DNA of 11,431 bases from an uncultured Terrimonas sp. (GTDB lineage Bacteria; Bacteroidota; Bacteroidia; Chitinophagales; Chitinophagaceae): NCBI GenBank assembly GCA_946886925.1, contig CAMPJQ010000040.1, forward strand, positions 1 to 11,431, in the 5' to 3' direction. The notes under the pieces were generated by a model. That model made no database searches. It was not told the origin of the DNA and saw only the letters and a list, made by a program, of their open reading frames with translations. The position numbers were made by a program, and so were the translations under genes. Shown here one piece after another: positions 1 through 7,334 of the stretch (position 1 is the first letter of the stretch; every line of letters starts with the position of its first letter).

Positions 1-1721
1 GCGCGTACGTGTTGCCTGGAGGATGCTGAAAGCCGTGCTGTTGATAAATTGCTCAGGGCTTTTATTATCAACATAATTTCTTCCACTGGCATTGAGTTGT
101 CCGTAACTACTGGCAAGCAGTGCATAGCTGCCTGCAGCCATTCCCAAACAAATACCGTCTCCAAAGCCGTCTAAGAACAAGGCGCCGGTTTCGGTGGCAA
201 AATGTATAAGATGTTCATCGGGTGTTTGCCAGTTGCTATCGGTTATCAATACAGCAGGATTACGAATATCTTTTTGCAACAGCTTCGTAAACATATGCCG
301 TACCGATTGCATTGCATTCTTATTGGTACTGCTCAGTGCAAGCACTACAGCAGGATCATTTTTTATTTTATCCAGTTTATCTATATCGAACGCATCTTTC
401 TCGTTAAAACAATCGAGCATTACAATATTTAATATGTCGCTTTTTTGTTGATGACCGGCGTTAAGATATTCCTCAAAAGCAAACAAAGGATAATACTTTT
501 CTTTATCCGTGCAATGCAGCCAGCGCTTTGCCGGAAGGATCACTTTTAAGGTTCCCGGTAATGCGAAAGGCAATTCATCACTGTCATAGAATATATAATC
601 AGCCGCAAGATCACTAATGTTCCATTTATCAAGTGCTTCATCATAGCTATATCCTATACGTTGTAAAACTTCCTTTGTAATGGCGCCTGCCTTGCTCATA
701 TCCGCTATAACCACGGGAACACTGTGCCCGCCGACATGATTAACCACAAAGGTTTCCCGCCGTTTATACTGGAAGGGGGAGTAGTTAGTGATAAGAGGTA
801 AGGAGTAAGGGGCAAGAGGTGGATGGGGAATGGTGAGTGACTCCGCAGGATAACGTTTTACAATATCACGGCATACCGGTATTTCAAACTCAGGATCTTC
901 GGTTAGGGATACCCGTATGGTGTCACCTATGCCGTCTTCCAGCAAAGTGCCGATGCCTATTGCAGATTTTATTCTTCCGTCTTCCCCGTCACCCGCTTCT
1001 GTTACGCCCAGGTGCAGCGGGTAACATTCCTTAAACTCGTCGGTCATTTGCCTTACCAGCAAACGGTAAGCCTGCACCATTACCTGCGGATTGCTCGACT
1101 TCATGCTGAGCACGATATTGTGAAAACTTTCATCGCGGGCGATCCGCAAAAATTCCATAGCGCTTTCCACCATGCCCATGGGCGTATCGCCATAGCGGCT
1201 CATGATGCGGTCGCTCAGCGAACCATGATTGGTTCCAATGCGCATAGCCGTTCCATATTCCCTGCAAATTTTCACCAATGGGGTAAACCGCTGCCTTATT
1301 CTTTCTATTTCGGGTATGCGCTATCGGTGTATTCAATAAATTCAAACTTCTTTTTATCAATATAATTGCCGGGGTTTACCCGCACCTTTTCAACAATACG
1401 CGCTGCAATTTCGGCTGCATTGGGCGTAAAATGAATATCGGCGATAAGCGGCGTATCGTACCCCCGTTTGCGGAGTTCATTTTTAATGTTGAGCAAATTT
1501 TCTGCTTCTCTTTTGCTGGGTGCAGTGATCCGAACCATTTCTGCGCCGGCTTCAATGCAACGAACAGACTGCTCCACCGTAGCCAGGGTATCCATCGTAT
1601 CGGTAGTGGTCATGGTTTGCACACGAATGGGATGAAAATTGCCCGTTAACAATCCCCCAATATTTACTTCCCTGGTTTTAAGCCTTTTATATTCAGTTAA
1701 GGATTCACAATACCACTGCAT
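1..1721 (-). CDS. ispG: 4-hydroxy-3-methylbut-2-enyl diphosphate synthase (IspG/GcpE), long Bacteroidota form; frameshifted and cut by window edge
   Basis: IspG makes HMBPP from methylerythritol cyclodiphosphate in the cytosolic MEP isoprenoid pathway, using a [4Fe-4S] cluster. The first 138 codons from ATG 1721 carry family motifs such as [26 protein letters not shown] and [12 protein letters not shown]. They end in a stop at 1305-1307. Homology resumes at once in the next frame from about 1311 ([55 protein letters not shown]) and stays open to base 1, giving about 575 visible residues. The last roughly 90 residues, including the cluster cysteines, lie outside the window. From about 900 down to 1 the frame encodes the inserted domain typical of Bacteroidota and plant IspG. 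I prefer ATG 1721 ([19 protein letters not shown]) over an upstream ATG at 1784, because a promoter box lies between them and family members start near YCESLT. The family and the frame break are certain; whether the break is real is not. Confidence 0.93.
770..842. repeat. Purine-rich low-complexity stretch inside the ispG insert domain
   Basis: The plus strand holds loosely tandem 7-8 bp units (taagaggt, aaggagt, aaggggc, aagaggt), followed by ggatggggaatggtgagtga. Read as ispG on the minus strand it stays open and encodes a proline/leucine-rich linker ([20 protein letters not shown]) between the core barrel and the inserted domain. It resembles simple AG-rich repeats seen between genes in this phylum, but here it lies within a gene. 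Confidence 0.5.
1305..1316 (-). other. Frameshift point within ispG
   Basis: On the minus strand the reading frame goes GCA TAC CCG AAA TAG, while the conserved protein continues as GAA ATA GAA AGA ATA AGG CAG (EIERIRQ) from 1311. One base is missing, most simply from the C run (GGG on the plus strand, 1312-1314). Compared with remembered homologues the segment is about one residue shorter still, so a four-base loss is also possible. Everything on both sides is intact coding sequence. Confidence 0.85.
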
Positions 1722-1748
1722 AATATAAGTATAAAAGAAAACTAAGGG

Positions 1749-1756
1749 CAAAGGTA
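1749..1756 (-). promoter_or_regulatory. -7 promoter box of ispG (TACCTTTG)
   Basis: A perfect match to the Bacteroidota -7 consensus TAnnTTTG, 28 bp upstream of the ATG at 1721. A start of transcription near 1742 would leave a leader of about 20 nt. I see no clear -33 TTTG at the usual spacing. Confidence 0.55.
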
Positions 1757-1783
1757 AACAAAACTGAGATGGCAGGGAGGGCA

Positions 1784-1835
1784 ATCAGCCATTAGCTATC
1801 AGTGAAACACTCACTGCTCATAGCTCAAGGCTGAT
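1784..1835. repeat. Long imperfect inverted repeat (hairpin) upstream of ispG
   Basis: The arms are ATCAGCC (1784-1790) with GGCTGAT (1829-1835), AGCTAT (1794-1799) with ATAGCT (1820-1825), and AGTGA (1801-1805) with TCACT (1811-1815). The loop is AACAC, with internal loops of att/caa and c/gctc. That is 18 base pairs in 52 nt. No T tract follows on either strand, so a simple terminator is not supported. The 'attagct'-like wording resembles low-complexity intergenic repeats of this phylum. Confidence 0.6.
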
Positions 1836-2294
1836 CTGAAAGCTTCCTTCGGATTTTAGGCTTTGAGAAGTTATCGGCCGCAACGGGTATCGAAGCACTT
1901 GTTTTGATCGCGGTGAAGTCAGATTTTCCTCCAACCCTTGTTCTTTTCCATTATAAACCTTGTATCTTTTCAGGATAGAAAAAGCCTTTTTATGCTTATT
2001 TCCAAAGCGGCCTCACCCTTCTGCAGCGGGGGCCGACAGCATTACGGATGTGGACTTGTATTAACCTTTTCAGGTTCCAAACGTTTATAAACTATACGAT
2101 AAAAGTACTACGACCCTTCCAGGTTCGAACAACGAATACTGAAGCATCTGTATCCACGGCAAACAAGTTGGATATTGTATTTCGCTTCGGATTGGACCTT
2201 TGACTTTTATTTGTTTCTTGTTATTTGCTTTTTGGTGTTTTGTATTTCATCTGATTTCGTCTTCCGGCTTTTGTCCGAATATCCGACAGGTACA
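1836..2294. other. Gene-free region of about 460 bp between ispG and the lipoprotein gene
   Basis: No reading frame here has a plausible start and protein-like composition; short open stretches on either strand look random. It holds short CAGGTTC-type palindromes (annotated separately), an imperfect GC-rich hairpin around 2008-2038 (GGCC...GGGGGCC), and a T-rich tract at 2200-2260. A GGTTCGAAC at 2122-2130 recalls a tRNA T-loop but has no flanking stem. No function can be assigned. Confidence 0.6.
2063..2126. repeat. Pair of short CAGGTTC-type palindromic repeats
   Basis: AACCTTTTCAGGTTC (2063-2077) and ACCCTTCCAGGTTC (2113-2126) are near-identical direct copies 49 bp apart. The first can fold as AACCT/AGGTT. 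A more diverged partial copy lies near 1957-1978 (aacctt...tcaggat). They resemble the AACCTG(A/T)CAGGTT palindromes common between genes in Bacteroidota. The copy number is low and the role unknown. Confidence 0.4.
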
Positions 2295-3089
2295 TCAATA
2301 TTCCACAGTGTACTCAGCCGTTTCCGGCCGGTTGAGCATATCGCTCAGCGTTGTTAAAAAGGTGAGCGTTTTTTTATCATCAGACAAAATGGTTTGGTTG
2401 CCCTTATATTTTTTTACCTTCCTGGGTAAAACAATAATCGTTTTATAATTCATATCTCCCATCATCATTGACATTTGCTGAAGCATTTGCATAGATGAAT
2501 CGTTCTGTATCTTGTTATTGAATAAATCTTTATTCACGAGTGTATTGGACAGCTTTCCCGGTGCGGCGGCAAAAGCAAATGCATCACGGGCGGGATTCAA
2601 AATATTTTTGTCTTTTGCTATCTCTTGCGGCACATCTTCCGCAGATCCACTGTCGCCAGGGCTCTTCAATTTATTTGATATACCCAATTTGTCTATTACC
2701 GACATGTAAGATGATTTGAGTTCCGGTAAATCTCCTATATGCCTGAAGGGAAAATTGAGAACGATAATTAATTCTTTTTCCGCTTCATCTACCCGCATCC
2801 GCAGGCTTCCATCTTTAAACATTTCTTTTTCCCTGGCGGAAAGCACGGTGGAAGTATCTACAAAGGATTTAAAGTAAACAGTTGAATCTTTTTTTTCCGG
2901 TATTTTAGAATCATCTTTTTTTTCCTGGCCAAACTGGTCCATGAGCTGCAGCATTTTGCTCATATCAAGGGTAAGCGTATAAATACCGCTGTTGTTTTTA
3001 TTGATCACAATTTTTTCTTCTGTGTCTAAACAGGAAGTTAAGAACACAAAAAGCACCAACGAAACAATAACGTATATTTTCTTTATCAT
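2295..3089 (-). CDS. Predicted lipoprotein of unknown function
   Basis: This 264-residue protein starts MIKKIYVIVSLVLFVFLTSC: a short basic N-terminus, a hydrophobic helix and a lipobox (LTSC) with the lipidated cysteine at residue 20, so it is exported and anchored in the envelope. The mature part begins with a charged stretch (LDTEEKIVINKNNSGIYTLTLDM), as in beta-rich lipoproteins, then has lysine/aspartate-rich and methionine-rich (QMLQQMSMMMGDM-like) segments. It has no catalytic motif I recognise. I chose ATG 3089 over ATG 3131 because it begins a clean signal peptide and because a promoter box lies between the two. It follows the FAH-family gene by 58 bp on the same strand. Export is well supported; the function is unknown. 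Confidence 0.85.
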   Translation of the reverse strand: MIKKIYVIVSLVLFVFLTSCLDTEEKIVINKNNSGIYTLTLDMSKMLQLMDQFGQEKKDDSKIPEKKDSTVYFKSFVDTSTVLSAREKEMFKDGSLRMRVDEAEKELIIVLNFPFRHIGDLPELKSSYMSVIDKLGISNKLKSPGDSGSAEDVPQEIAKDKNILNPARDAFAFAAAPGKLSNTLVNKDLFNNKIQNDSSMQMLQQMSMMMGDMNYKTIIVLPRKVKKYKGNQTILSDDKKTLTFLTTLSDMLNRPETAEYTVEY

Positions 3090-3107
3090 ATTAATAAATT
3101 GATATTG

Positions 3108-3115
3108 TAAAGGTA
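3108..3115 (-). promoter_or_regulatory. -7 promoter box of the lipoprotein gene (TACCTTTA)
   Basis: Seven of eight positions match TAnnTTTG, 19 bp upstream of ATG 3089 and inside the short gap after the FAH-family gene. The lipoprotein can therefore have its own promoter even if there is readthrough from upstream. Confidence 0.4.
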
Positions 3116-3147
3116 GAAAGATAGACAGCAATTGTATTACCGTTCTT

Positions 3148-4146
3148 CTATATTTTCTTCTCTTTTAAAATGCTCCAGTTTTCCTCCTCGGCAACAATCA
3201 AATTGCTAAGGCAGCCCAGGCAGCCTGCCTGCATTTCTATTGCATCACCTGCTTGCAGCCACTGCGCGTTATAAGCAGGATTGTTTTGTTTACCGGTTTG
3301 GTTCAGTTGAAAGAAACATCCACCATCCGGGGCTCCGCTCCCGATAATGTCGCCGGGATAGAGATCGGCTCCATAAGAAGCCTGTTCAATAAGCTCTGCA
3401 AAAGTCCAGGTCATATCACCCAAATTCCATTCACTCATCTGAACTCCATTTATATTGCACATCACAGGCAGGTTCCAGCTTTTCCCGATATGATTTTCCG
3501 GGGCGGGCATCTCAAACTGCTCCAGGTCATCAGGTGTTATCAGTACCGGTCCTGTTGCAGTTGAAAAACCTGCTCCGCCTGCTAGTGGGGAATTTACTCC
3601 CATTTGCAATTTACTTGCGCACATATCATTCATGATCATCACGCCGCCCACATATTCATCCGCATGTGCCGCGCGAATGTTCCTGCCATGCTTACAGATT
3701 ACAATGGCCACCCCGAATTGAAAATCTAAGTTTTCCAAATGATCGGGCAGGCAACGTATCTCTCCGGTACCTTGTATGCTGTGATGATTGCCGAAATGGA
3801 ATCCGGGGTATTGATCAAACTTCTGCGGTATGAACACATCACGGTTGCTACTGTCGGCAACAACGTTCCGGTAAAAGGAATGCGCACTCCTGTATGAGGT
3901 GGGAAAAGGAACAGGGGCCAATAATTGCACTGTATTGTATGGAATACCCCTGTTTTGCAGAAACCTCCCGGCTTTAACGCCTTCTTCAGCCCTTTTTGCC
4001 AACGGAAAAGCGTCTTCCCAGTAATTCAGGAACATACCAATGCTTCCCGGCAGATCGGGATGCAGCTCATCCATATTATATAAAAAGTCACCAATTAAAA
4101 GGGCCAACTGATCATTCGAATCGCGGAGGTAGGAAACCAATTGCAC
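3148..4146 (-). CDS. Fumarylacetoacetate hydrolase (FAH) family protein with altered metal site
   Basis: FAH-fold enzymes hydrolyse or decarboxylate beta-diketo acids at a divalent metal held by acidic residues. This 332-residue protein has the family layout: an N-terminal domain (to about 85), then ADEYVGGVMIMNDM, WTFAELIEQASYGADLYPGDIIGSGAPDGG split over residues 247-276, and a C-terminal GD.IE...GCLG.L.N segment. Where active relatives have DFELE (two glutamates binding metal) it reads DFQFG (residues 141-145). The catalytic-lysine loop (KGKDF in relatives) reads AGGAGF. The next acidic ligand, Asp174 of MIMND, is kept. I chose GTG 4146 (relatives start MKLVSYL; here VQLVSYL) over TTG 4167. 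It is divergent from the serine hydrolase gene. The fold is sure; ordinary catalytic activity is doubtful. Confidence 0.88.
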   Translation of the reverse strand: MQLVSYLRDSNDQLALLIGDFLYNMDELHPDLPGSIGMFLNYWEDAFPLAKRAEEGVKAGRFLQNRGIPYNTVQLLAPVPFPTSYRSAHSFYRNVVADSSNRDVFIPQKFDQYPGFHFGNHHSIQGTGEIRCLPDHLENLDFQFGVAIVICKHGRNIRAAHADEYVGGVMIMNDMCASKLQMGVNSPLAGGAGFSTATGPVLITPDDLEQFEMPAPENHIGKSWNLPVMCNINGVQMSEWNLGDMTWTFAELIEQASYGADLYPGDIIGSGAPDGGCFFQLNQTGKQNNPAYNAQWLQAGDAIEMQAGCLGCLSNLIVAEEENWSILKEKKI

Positions 4147-4184
4147 AGCTAAAATTTTAAACTGCAATATAACTGAATGTTTTG

Positions 4185-4192
4185 TACCTTTT
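4185..4192 (+). promoter_or_regulatory. Possible -7 box abutting the serine hydrolase start (TACCTTTT)
   Basis: Matches TAnnTTTG except the last base, ending five bases before ATG 4197. It lies in the 50 bp divergent gap between the FAH-family and serine hydrolase genes. If used, transcription would begin at or within the start region, giving a leaderless or nearly leaderless mRNA. Confidence 0.35.
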
Positions 4193-4196
4193 TTGT

Positions 4197-5450
4197 ATGA
4201 AAATGTTTCTGCTCTTTCTTACTCTATTTTCCACCACACAGCATATGAACGCACAGGTAAAAACAAACGCATGGCTTTCGCAGTTATTACGCAATAATGC
4301 TTCGGAACCGCTACTTCATGTATTAAACAATCCCAACAGTTTTCAGTACCAGTTGATCTATACACAGATCAACCGCGACCACAATAACAAACCTTCGTTT
4401 ACACATCATCATCTCCATGTTGATAGAAACCAGTATTTTAACCCCGCCTCTACTGTAAAAATGCCGTTGGCTTTCCTGGCATTGGAAAAGTTGAACAAAA
4501 TAAATAAACAGGGCGTAAACAAATTTACCCCAATGCTAACGGATAGTGCATACACCGGGCAAACAACTGTTATGGAAGATAGCAGCGCCGAAAACGGGTT
4601 GCCTTCTATTGCCCATTACATAAAAAAAATATTCTTAGTAAGCGATAACGATGCTTATAACCGGTTGTACGAATTCATCGGCCAAAAAACCATCAATGAG
4701 CGGCTCTGGCAAATGGGGTATAAAGATTTTCGCATTACCCGCCGCTTTGTTCGCGCCACGGAAGAGGAGAACCGTTACACCAATCCTGTACGGTTTGTTG
4801 ATGGCCCGGGAAAATTACTTTATAAACAATCTGCCGCTTACAATGATCTGAATTTTGATTTCAGTAAAAAGATCCTGGTAGGACAGGCGCATTATAACCG
4901 CGACGATAGTTTGGTTCATGCTCCTATGGAATTTACCACGCACAACAATGCGCCGCTCGAAGACCTGCAGCAGATACTGCAATCCGTTTTGTTTCCCGCT
5001 TCGGTGCCTGCACACCAAAGGTTCGGTCTTACCGGAGACGACTATAAGTTTTTATATGAATACATGTCGAAGCTACCGGCGGAAAGCAAATTTCCTAAAT
5101 ATGATACCACAGTATATTTTGACAGCTATACCAAGTTTTTTATGTTTAAATCCGGTAAAACCGAAATCCCGGAACATATAAGAGTATTCAATAAAACCGG
5201 CTGGAGCTATGGCTTTTTAACGGATATTGCTTACATAGTTGATTTTAAAAATAAAGTGGAGTTTATGCTAAGCGGTACTATTTATGTAAACCGCGACGGA
5301 ATACTTAATGATGATAAATATGAGTATGAAGAACTGGGGTATCCCTTTTTTAAAGAAGTAGGAAACATCATTTACCAGCATGAGTTGGAAAGAAAGCGGA
5401 AATTTGCTCCTGATCTTAAGGGCTTTGAAATGAAGTATCATAAACAGTGA
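4197..5450 (+). CDS. Secreted class A beta-lactamase-like serine hydrolase
   Basis: A 417-residue exported protein of the penicillin-recognising serine hydrolase superfamily. The N-terminus (MKMFLLFLTLFSTTQHMNAQ) is a signal peptide, probably cut near NA/QVK, so it acts in the periplasm or outside. All three active-site motifs are present: S85-T-V-K (nucleophile, in PASTVKMPLAFLAL), S149-D-N and K333-T-G. The omega-loop ExxLN that lets true class A beta-lactamases deacylate is not evident. The chain is also about 130 residues longer than a typical class A enzyme. A role on peptidoglycan peptides or another amide/ester is more likely than antibiotic resistance. I chose ATG 4197 over TTG 4182; ATG 4203 is also possible. 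The GH9 gene follows after 69 bp on the same strand without an obvious promoter box, so the two may be co-transcribed. Confidence 0.87.
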   Translation: MKMFLLFLTLFSTTQHMNAQVKTNAWLSQLLRNNASEPLLHVLNNPNSFQYQLIYTQINRDHNNKPSFTHHHLHVDRNQYFNPASTVKMPLAFLALEKLNKINKQGVNKFTPMLTDSAYTGQTTVMEDSSAENGLPSIAHYIKKIFLVSDNDAYNRLYEFIGQKTINERLWQMGYKDFRITRRFVRATEEENRYTNPVRFVDGPGKLLYKQSAAYNDLNFDFSKKILVGQAHYNRDDSLVHAPMEFTTHNNAPLEDLQQILQSVLFPASVPAHQRFGLTGDDYKFLYEYMSKLPAESKFPKYDTTVYFDSYTKFFMFKSGKTEIPEHIRVFNKTGWSYGFLTDIAYIVDFKNKVEFMLSGTIYVNRDGILNDDKYEYEELGYPFFKEVGNIIYQHELERKRKFAPDLKGFEMKYHKQ

Positions 5451-5519
5451 GTACCATAAAGTTCATCGAACCAAACGAAGATGATTTTCTGTTACACACA
5501 TCACACAAACATAAAAAAC

Positions 5520-7334
5520 ATGAATGTTACTGTTCGTATCATTGTATTTGCACTTTTAACACTCAGCAGCCAAATGACTTTTTCGCAATCTTCATGGATA
5601 CGCATTAACCAATTGGGTTATAAGCCGGAGGGCATTAAAGTAGCGGTATGGGGCGGTAAAGAAAAACCTTCGTTTAAGCAATGGCAATTGATAGATGCCG
5701 TTTCAAAAAAAGTGGTATTAAGCGCAAAGTCCGGCAAGTTTTCTGGCGCATACGGACCATTTAGTGAAACCTTACGTTTAAATTTCTCCGCATTCAAAAA
5801 TCCCGGGCGTTATTATTTGCAGGCAGGCAATACCCTATCGCCTGAATTTGAAATTGGCAACGATGTATACAAGGGCGCTGCCGATTTTTGCCTGTACTAC
5901 ATGCGGCAGCAACGCAATAATTTCAACCCGGTTACCAAAGACAGTTGTCATACGCAGGACGGATTTACGCTCTACGGTCCTATGCCCGATAGCACATTTA
6001 TTGATGTTAGTGGCGGCTGGCACGATGCAACCGATTACCTGCAATATGTAACCACTTCGGCCAATGCCACCTTTCATTTGCTCGCTGCGTACCGCGATTT
6101 CCCCGGGGCTTTTGGTGATGCCCACCAGGCCAATGGACTGGAAGGAGGAAACAATATACCCGATGTATTAGACGAAGCGCGCTGGGGGTTAGACTGGCTG
6201 TTAAAAATGCATCCGCGTGCAGACTGGATGTTTAACCAGGTAGCCGATGACCGGGATCATATCGGGATGCGTATGCCCGGAATGGATAGTCAGTACGGCC
6301 GTGGATACCAGCGGCCTGTTTATTTCGTAAGCGGAGAACCGCAAATACGGGGGAAATTTATGAACCATACAAAGGGCACTTCTTCAACAGCAGGTAAATT
6401 CAGCAGTGCTTTTTCGCTGGGATCTCTCGTTTTTAACTCGCTGGATGACGATTATTCAAAAACATTAAAAGAAAAGTCGCGCACCGCTTTCGCATTTGGA
6501 TTAAAGAAGCCGGGCAACACGCAAACCGCTTCAGTAGCATCACCTTATATTTATGCCGAAGACAACTGGATGGACGACATGGAACTGGCGGGTGCGATGC
6601 TTGGCGAGGGTGCTAAAGCTCAGTTAAGCGGAACCAATGGGATTGACTATGCTTATAGGCTGGCACAAAAAGAACCGCTAACCCCCTGGCTGGGTGCTGA
6701 TACCGCCAGTCATTACCAGTGGTATCCCTTTATTAATGTGGGTCATTACGAACTGATCAAAAAATTAAACGATAACAGAAGGGATACTGTAGCCGGATAT
6801 TACAAAAAGGGAATTGAACTGGTGTGGAACAAAGCAAAACAGAATGCGTTTTTACGCGGTGTGCCTTTTATATGGTGCAGCAATAACCTTACCACTTCAT
6901 TCGCGATACAGTGTTACTGGTACAGGCAGGCCACCGGTGATACAGGCTTTGAAGAACTGGAGCAGGCCAACTTCGACTGGTTGTTCGGCTGCAATCCCTG
7001 GGGAACGAGCATGGTATATGGTTTACCATCATGGGGCGATACACCCGCTGACCCGCATGCTTCATTTTTAAAAGTGGGCAATTTCCCGGTTAACGGCGGC
7101 ATTGTGGATGGACCTGTATATGGAAGTATTTTTGGAAATCTTATCGGGCTGCAGCTTACTAAACCCGACGAATATGCGCAGTTTCAAAGCCAGTTGGCAG
7201 TATATCACGATGATTCGGGTGATTACAGCACCAACGAGCCCACCATGGATGGAACAGCTTCATTGATATACCTGCTGGCAGCTAAAGAAAGTGGTGACTT
7301 TTTACCCGCAAAAATTTCTAAAAAAAAACGCTAA
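5520..7334 (+). CDS. Glycoside hydrolase family 9 protein with N-terminal Ig-like domain; frame ends at an A9 run
   Basis: A secreted glycosidase, 604 residues to this stop. The signal peptide (MNVTVRIIVFALLTLSSQMTFSQ) is followed by an Ig-like cellulase N-terminal domain (about 25-115, WIRINQLGYKPEGIKVAVW). An (alpha/alpha)6 GH9 barrel then runs from about 117 to 590. Catalytic elements are GGWHDATDYLQYV, with Asp169 and Asp172 as base/nucleophile-side residues; the GCNPWGTSMVYG and PHASF substrate loop; and DYSTNEPTMDG with Glu573 as the general acid. GH9 enzymes cut beta-1,4-glucans or, in some members, act as exo-beta-D-glucosaminidases; the substrate here is not determined. I chose ATG 5520 over ATG 5481 because it begins the signal peptide. 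The frame ends KISKKKR-stop directly after nine A's, and a deacetylase domain continues in the -1 frame. The natural product is probably one longer protein. Confidence 0.95.
   Translation: MNVTVRIIVFALLTLSSQMTFSQSSWIRINQLGYKPEGIKVAVWGGKEKPSFKQWQLIDAVSKKVVLSAKSGKFSGAYGPFSETLRLNFSAFKNPGRYYLQAGNTLSPEFEIGNDVYKGAADFCLYYMRQQRNNFNPVTKDSCHTQDGFTLYGPMPDSTFIDVSGGWHDATDYLQYVTTSANATFHLLAAYRDFPGAFGDAHQANGLEGGNNIPDVLDEARWGLDWLLKMHPRADWMFNQVADDRDHIGMRMPGMDSQYGRGYQRPVYFVSGEPQIRGKFMNHTKGTSSTAGKFSSAFSLGSLVFNSLDDDYSKTLKEKSRTAFAFGLKKPGNTQTASVASPYIYAEDNWMDDMELAGAMLGEGAKAQLSGTNGIDYAYRLAQKEPLTPWLGADTASHYQWYPFINVGHYELIKKLNDNRRDTVAGYYKKGIELVWNKAKQNAFLRGVPFIWCSNNLTTSFAIQCYWYRQATGDTGFEELEQANFDWLFGCNPWGTSMVYGLPSWGDTPADPHASFLKVGNFPVNGGIVDGPVYGSIFGNLIGLQLTKPDEYAQFQSQLAVYHDDSGDYSTNEPTMDGTASLIYLLAAKESGDFLPAKISKKKR
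7320..7328 (+). other. A9 slippery run at the GH9/deacetylase junction
   Basis: Nine consecutive A's precede CGC TAA of the GH9 frame. A one-base backward ribosome slip (A AAA AAA type), or insertion of one extra A by RNA polymerase, would carry ...KISKKK straight into TLTGNNQHKKFSYSHGG of the deacetylase frame. By eye I find no strong stem-loop just downstream. The same picture would arise from one A lost from an A10 run by mutation or by sequencing error. Confidence 0.75.

Noticed and set aside
194..451. Plus-strand 85-residue hydrophobic open frame
   Set aside because: It is antisense to well-conserved ispG insert-domain coding sequence and has no start signal.
1130..1360. Minus-strand 76-residue open frame across the ispG break
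   Set aside because: It is an out-of-frame shadow; the conserved IspG sequence lies in another frame over the same bases.
2113..2135. GGTTCGAAC resembling a tRNA T-loop
   Set aside because: The flanking bases do not form a T-arm stem, and no acceptor, D or anticodon arm could be found at the right distances.
2175..2448. Plus-strand hydrophobic open frames near 2175-2448
   Set aside because: They arise from a T-rich intergenic tract and the antisense of the lipoprotein gene; there is no plausible start or family.
4197..5450. Calling the serine hydrolase an antibiotic-resistance beta-lactamase
   Set aside because: The superfamily motifs alone do not show beta-lactam hydrolysis; the length and the omega-loop region do not fit a typical class A enzyme.
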